Origin: Daldinia sp. FL1419
Taxonomy: Eukaryota > Ascomycota > Sordariomycetes > Xylariales > Hypoxylaceae
NCBI GenBank assembly: GCA_025201765.1
Contig: MU623402.1
Span: forward strand, 124,001-188,000
DNA: 64,000 nt
Direction of reading: 5' to 3'
Shown piece after piece: positions 59,691 through 64,000 of the stretch (positions within the stretch are counted from its first letter, which is position 1; each line of letters starts with the position of its first letter). The translations under genes and the position numbers were made by a program. The notes beneath the pieces were generated by a model. The model was not told the origin of the DNA. It saw nothing but the letters and a program-made list of their open reading frames with translations, and ran no database searches.

Positions 59691-61934
59691 ATGAGCAACG
59701 CGCCAGCAGCCGAGACGGGCATCAGTCCGAATCTTCAGGACCCGAAAGCCGATCCTCAGTATATTCAGTTCAAATGTCTACCAGCAGGCGGCCCTTTGAA
59801 TCGGTGGTCTCATGCGATCACAAGGGAACATGACTACCCCGGTGCCCAAGTATGTGGCCACCTTGTATTTAGGAGACTTTACCCTGACGTAATATAGGCC
59901 ATGCTATATGGTGCTGGTGTACCGAACGAAGAGATGATGAAGAATGCCCCCCATATTGGAGTGGCAACGGTTTGGTGGGAAGGAAATCCTGTACGTTACC
60001 TAGGACCCCAATGCAATTGTTCGTGTATAGCCACTAACCCGCAGCTCCCAGTGCAAGTAGGTGTCATTGTTCTGCAATATGGCCATAATAGTCACACGCT
60101 CACGACCTATTGCCATAGCTAATGACTGTTGAATATAGTACGCATCGTGAGTGAGTATGCGAACTTAATCTAGGCCGAGTTAACCATGATAGTCCTCGAC
60201 TTCGGAAAGATCGTGAAGAGAGCAGTAGAAAAGCAAAAGATGCTAGCATGGCAGTACAACGCTGTTGGAGTATCAGATGCTATTACTATGGGAGGCGAAG
60301 GTTGGTCCGCGCCACCCCCTTTCGTTCTGACCTTGTCGCTAAATATCAGAAATATAGGCATGAGATATTCGCTTCAAACCCGCGATCTCATTGCGGATAG
60401 CATAGAAACTGTCACCTGCGCGCAACACCATGATGCTAATATTTCAATTCCCGGTTGCGATAAAAATATGCCGGGGGTAGTTATGGCAGCAGCACGTCAT
60501 AACCGACCTTTCATCATGATTGTAAGTTATTACTCGCTGCTAAAATATTCCTTTTCCCCTAGAGGCGAAATCGAGGCTCGAACCCGTAACTACTTCGCAT
60601 TAGACGTAACGTTAGCTTACAAGATACAGTACGGCGGGACGATCCGGAAGGGATATTCAGAGCTGTTGGAACGCGACGTGAACGTAAGCACTTGCTACGA
60701 AGCTTCAGGGGCATTTGCATATGGTCGACTCCAAGCCAAGACGAACCCTGGCGCTGTAGGCCGGACTCCGAGTGACGTACTGTCAGATATTGAACGTCAT
60801 GCTTGCCCTGGCGCGGGGGCCTGTGGTGGAATGTACACTGCTAATACAATGGCGACAGCTATAGAAGCTATGGGCCTTACTCTACCCGGGTCGTCGTCTT
60901 ATCCTGCTTTATCCCCGGAGAAAGCCCGCGAGTGCGAACGTGTCGCCGAGGTTATTAAAGTGACCATGGAGAAGGATATTCGCCCTCGGGACTTGTTGAC
61001 GAAGGAATCATTTGAAAATGCGCTGGTCATTACCATGATACTTGGCGGCTCTACTAATGGAGTGCTGCACTTTTTAGCTATGGCTAACACGGCCGAAGTA
61101 TCACTGACTCTAGAAGACATCGATAGGGTTAGCAACAAAACCCCCTTTTTAGCGGATCTCGCTCCCAGTGGAAAGTATTTGATGGAAGACCTATACAAGA
61201 TTGGCGGTACTCCATCCGTATTGAAGATGCTGATAGCAGCTGGCCTAATAAACGGCAATATCCCAACAGTGACGGGACGCACACTTGCAGAGAATGTCGC
61301 CGACTGGCCTAGTTTACCACCCGACCAGAAAATCATCCGTCCTCTCTCGGATCCTATCAAAGAGACAGGCCACCTTCGAGTTTTGCGTGGAAACTTCGCG
61401 CCCGAAGGTGCTGTTGCCAAGATTACTGGCAAGGAGGGCTTGAGCTTTACAGGTAAGGCCCGGGTGTTCAACAAGGAACACGAGCTCGATGATGCCTTAT
61501 CGCGTGGCGAAATCCCGCGAGATGAGAATTTGGTTCTCATTGTCCGTTACGAAGGTCCCCGTGGAGGCCCTGGTATGCCGGAACAGCTAAGGGCTTCCGC
61601 GGCGATAATGGGTGCGGGGCTAAACAACATTGCCCTCGTTACGGATGGTAGATATAGCGGTGCTAGCCACGGCTTCATAGTGGGCCACGTCACTCCGGAA
61701 GCAGCAAGAGGCGGGCCCATCGCATTGGTCAAAGATGGAGACACAATCGTCATCGATGCTGTTAAGAACCGAATTGACATAACCAATGTGAGCGACGAAG
61801 AATTGAAAGAGAGGAAGAAGACATGGAAGGCTCCTCCTCCAAGAGCCAGGAGAGGTGTTTTGGCAAAATATGCAAGACTAGTTGGCGATGCCAGTCATGG
61901 TGCTGTCACAGACCAATGGGATCCGGAAGACTAG
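59691..61934 (+). CDS. Dihydroxy-acid dehydratase family enzyme (IlvD/Edd), with two microexons
   Basis: Seven exons (59691-59849, 59898-59990, 60052-60056, 60139-60146, 60193-60300, 60358-60521, 60630-61934) give 613 residues. Iron-sulphur ligands of the IlvD/Edd family are present: C85 in EGNPCNTHL, C158 in PGCDKNMPG and C244 in GACGGMYTANTM. The C-terminal VTDGRYSGASHGFIVGHVTP and GPRGGPGMPE motifs are intact. The enzyme dehydrates 2,3-dihydroxy acids, either in valine/isoleucine synthesis or on sugar acids. The N-terminus (MSNAPAAETGISPNLQDPKA) is not an obvious mitochondrial presequence, so this is probably a paralogue of the housekeeping Ilv3. Introns 5 and 6 are multiples of three and can be misread as coding. 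Residues 85-89 come from the 5-nt and 8-nt exons. Confidence 0.9.
60052..60056 (+). other. Predicted 5-nt microexon carrying the first Fe-S cysteine codon
   Basis: TGCAA is preceded by a CACTAAC branch-like sequence and CTCCCAG, and followed by GTAGGT. It supplies Cys85 and two bases of Asn86. Confidence 0.75.
60139..60146 (+). other. Predicted 8-nt microexon completing the CNTHL motif
   Basis: TACGCATC is preceded by GCTAATGACTGTTGAATATAG and followed by GTGAGT. It finishes Asn86, encodes Thr87 and His88 and begins Leu89, which the next exon completes after CCATGATAG. Confidence 0.78.
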
Positions 61935-62164
61935 GTCTTCGCGGTCTTCGTAAATCTAAGATACAGTATGGCTATTCTTAGATCTTGGTCTAATATACCT
62001 ATTGAGCATTTGGGTAATATGTATCGATATTTGTGCTATTAAATATTGTACCGTGGATTCGACATGGCTGTTCAATATACGACCCCTGATTACGACTGAC
62101 TCTGGTTCCTGACGATTGCTTCGGCCTAAGGATAGGATTTAATAATGTGCTGTATCGTAGTAGT

Positions 62165-62623
62165 CTAAAGTGTTTTCTTGGTTGTACTGATGAGAAATTC
62201 ATCACTGCTTTGCATCAAATCAGGTCTGATATAGGCAGCAAACGTATGCCAGGATAGCGCTGGCAGTAGGAATACTGCACTGAGAACAAGCGATGTTAAT
62301 GTGAACCCGCTCTCGTCGCGTCGAGAGGCATGCCAAAGTAGGATGGCTTCTAGGAAGACCTCTCCCGCAAGGAGAGTGGTGAAGACGATCTGGCGCTTCT
62401 CCTTTGCAGCACCGGAATCCGAGATGCATAGGAGCAACGGGATTGTGAGAGCTAAGACGAGAGCACCGTAGACCTGCCACAGCAAAGCAGAACTCGGAGG
62501 CACGTCGGAGCTAGAAGTAACCGCAAACGATAGGCACCATTCCGGAGATAGTATAAATGGGACAGCTCCCACAATGTTGAGGATGGCCTCAATAGCTAGG
62601 CCATACTGAATAATGCGTACCAT
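62165..62623 (-). CDS. Small integral membrane protein, four predicted helices
   Basis: A single 152-codon frame. Hydrophobic segments lie at about residues 8-28, 45-65, 80-97 and 107-127, with short charged loops (AAKEKRQ, SRRDESG) between them and a polar C-terminal tail ending KKTL. There is no signal sequence beyond the first helix. I do not recognise a named family, although four-helix proteins of this size are frequent in ascomycetes. It is convergent with the DHAD gene across about 230 bp. A membrane location is the only functional statement I can support. Confidence 0.65.
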   Translation of the reverse strand: MVRIIQYGLAIEAILNIVGAVPFILSPEWCLSFAVTSSSDVPPSSALLWQVYGALVLALTIPLLLCISDSGAAKEKRQIVFTTLLAGEVFLEAILLWHASRRDESGFTLTSLVLSAVFLLPALSWHTFAAYIRPDLMQSSDEFLISTTKKTL

Positions 62624-63364
62624 GGTCCAATCTATAAGCGATACGAATGATGACTACGATATTTAATCCGAAGTTAGTAACGTTCATATAGGTAGGTAGT
62701 GATCTCTTAAGCGGTAAGCTAGGATAAGTAGGTGAGGTTATTATGGTGCTGATGATGTAGTAAGAAAGAAACATGATTAAACCAGTAAATCAGGCTCTTT
62801 GCAATTTATAAGACGCGGGTAGTGGCTGGCGTCACCAGAGGTATTACATATCACCTAACCTAGGTAGTTATACCCAGGTACACGATGTATTTTACCGGGC
62901 AGTTTTGACAAGTACGAGGTGAAGCTCTAGGTTAATAGGTACATACCCGGGTAATTTTAAGATTGGATTAAATGTGTACGTTACTTGGGTGCACATAGGT
63001 ACCTATACATCATGCAAGACATTAGAAGTGTATGTACGGATGCATCCATTCTGGTACATGTACTAATTCGATCCTGATGTAATCCGTACCTAGCCTGCTT
63101 ATGCATAGTCTATCGATAAGAAAACAATAAGCCCCTCTCTTCAATAGACCCCTGAGCAACAGCCACAGATCGCGGGGTTACCGAGGGGCATACGAAAAAA
63201 AAATTTATAATTTTTATTTCATGTGCGTCGCGATTGTTTCGCGATTGATACATACCTAAGTACCTACCTAACCTAACTGAACTACACCCTGAACCAACAT
63301 ACCTCTGATTCCCCTCTGCAAAAGACAATTTAAATCGCTGTTTGCGGATTTTTATAGTCACATA
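62624..63364. other. Divergent intergenic region, promoters of the membrane-protein and RRB1-like genes
   Basis: Shared upstream region of two divergent genes. Contains CCTAACCTAGGTAG near 62866 and several GTACC words, and an A/T tract at 63197-63220. No gene seen. Confidence 0.55.
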
Positions 63365-64000
63365 ATGTCTAAACGTACGGCGGAAGCCGGAGATGAGCAC
63401 GCTCCTCTAAAGGGAGGTGTTCGTCCCGAGCCCATGGACTTGGATGACAAGGAAATGGGCGAGTTCGCAGACGAATTCGAGGACGAATTCGAGAGTGAAG
63501 ATGAAATATTCGAAGCTGGTGTTGACGGTAGGCCCGATGCAGAACGCGAGGCGGAAGAAAATGCAGCTGGCGCCATGGATGTCGACGATAGTACTTTCAT
63601 CGTTGGTCGCAATAAGCTCGAAGCCGGCCAACATCTTGCGCCAGATCTAGGTACCTACGAGATGCTTCACAACCTTAGCACTCCCTGGCCTTGTCTTTCT
63701 TTTGACATCGTCCGCGATAGTCTTGGCGACAACCGAGAAAAGGCCTACCCTGCCACCATGTATACTGTCGCTGGTACACAGGCCGAGAGCAAGCGCGAGA
63801 AGGAGAATCAGCTCATGATCATGAAGTTTAGCGGCCTGAGTCGCATGCAGAAGGATGGTCAGGACTCCGAATCCGAGGATGACTCGGACTCGGACGACGA
63901 AGACTCGGATCCCATTCTTGAGTCCAAGTCTATCCCACTAACCTCGACAACGAACCGTATCCGAAGCCACCAGATCCCCTCTCAAGACCCATCAAAACCA
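63365..64000 (+). CDS. RRB1/GRWD1-like WD40 ribosome assembly protein (3' truncated by window)
   Basis: The frame is open for 212 codons and leaves the window. The acidic N-terminus (EFADEFEDEFESEDE) is followed by FIVGRNKLEAGQHLAPDLGT and LSTPWPCLSFDIVRDSLGDN. Then come YPATMYTVAGTQAE, an acidic Ser/Asp/Glu loop and IPLTSTTNRIRSHQ. This order is diagnostic of glutamate-rich WD-repeat protein 1, yeast Rrb1, the dedicated chaperone of ribosomal protein Rpl3 in the nucleus and nucleolus. The CAF1C/H4-binding-like N-terminal segment is complete and the propeller is just starting. The upstream sequence has stops in frame, and the first ATG is used. Confidence 0.9.
   Translation, partial: MSKRTAEAGDEHAPLKGGVRPEPMDLDDKEMGEFADEFEDEFESEDEIFEAGVDGRPDAEREAEENAAGAMDVDDSTFIVGRNKLEAGQHLAPDLGTYEMLHNLSTPWPCLSFDIVRDSLGDNREKAYPATMYTVAGTQAESKREKENQLMIMKFSGLSRMQKDGQDSESEDDSDSDDEDSDPILESKSIPLTSTTNRIRSHQIPSQDPSKP

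Noticed and set aside
60565..60600. Minus-strand ACGGGTTCGAGCC resembling a tRNA T-arm
   Set aside because: It lies in DHAD intron 6, the T-stem is imperfect and no matching 5' acceptor stem is found.
59691..61934. DHAD copy as a self-resistance gene of a biosynthetic cluster
   Set aside because: No terpene cyclase, polyketide synthase, NRPS or P450 in the window; only paralogue status is supported.

Overview
The window looks like nuclear DNA of a filamentous ascomycete (Pezizomycotina; a Sordariomycete is my guess). Genes are split by short introns, mostly 46-125 nt, with GTAAGT/GTATGT-like donors and CTAAC/CTAAT-like branch sequences. The gene families are typical of these fungi: a Zn2Cys6 regulator, a DHA2-type MFS pump, an OPT transporter, a Crh-type GH16 cell-wall enzyme, a HAM1-like lipid-binding protein and a fungal ketosamine kinase. 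Intergenic DNA is long, rich in TACCTA/TAGGTA words and CCTAGG palindromes, and in places looks damaged by RIP-like C-to-T mutation. I found no tRNA, rRNA, CRISPR or intact transposon.

Layout. 0-13 kb (+ strand): the C-terminal end of a probable Prp19-like WD40 protein, a RING protein with SUMO-interacting motifs, then a Zn2Cys6 regulator, an MFS pump and a zinc alcohol dehydrogenase in the same orientation. 13-21 kb (- strand): an orphan basic protein, a large charged disordered protein and an OPT transporter. 21-25 kb: a gap with one decayed coding remnant. 25-41 kb (- strand): a HAM1-like protein, a secreted lactonase-fold protein, a small NAD(P)-binding protein, a GPI-anchored Crh transglycosylase and an unusual Nudix protein. 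42.6-56 kb: two Myb/SANT genes transcribed away from each other across about 10.7 kb that holds an AT-rich island and another decayed gene. 57-64 kb: a ketosamine kinase, a dihydroxy-acid dehydratase (DHAD) family enzyme, a four-helix membrane protein and the start of an RRB1/GRWD1-like ribosome assembly factor.

The most striking observation is in the DHAD-family gene. Its invariant CNxH motif, which carries one Fe-S cluster cysteine, can only be assembled from two consecutive microexons of 5 and 8 nt. A second 8-nt microexon is predicted in the OPT transporter. Most genes are unrelated housekeeping or accessory genes; only the regulator-pump-dehydrogenase trio looks like a possible functional neighbourhood, and that is an inference. 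Exon models were derived by hand from splice signals, reading phase and remembered family conservation, with no alignment or transcript data.
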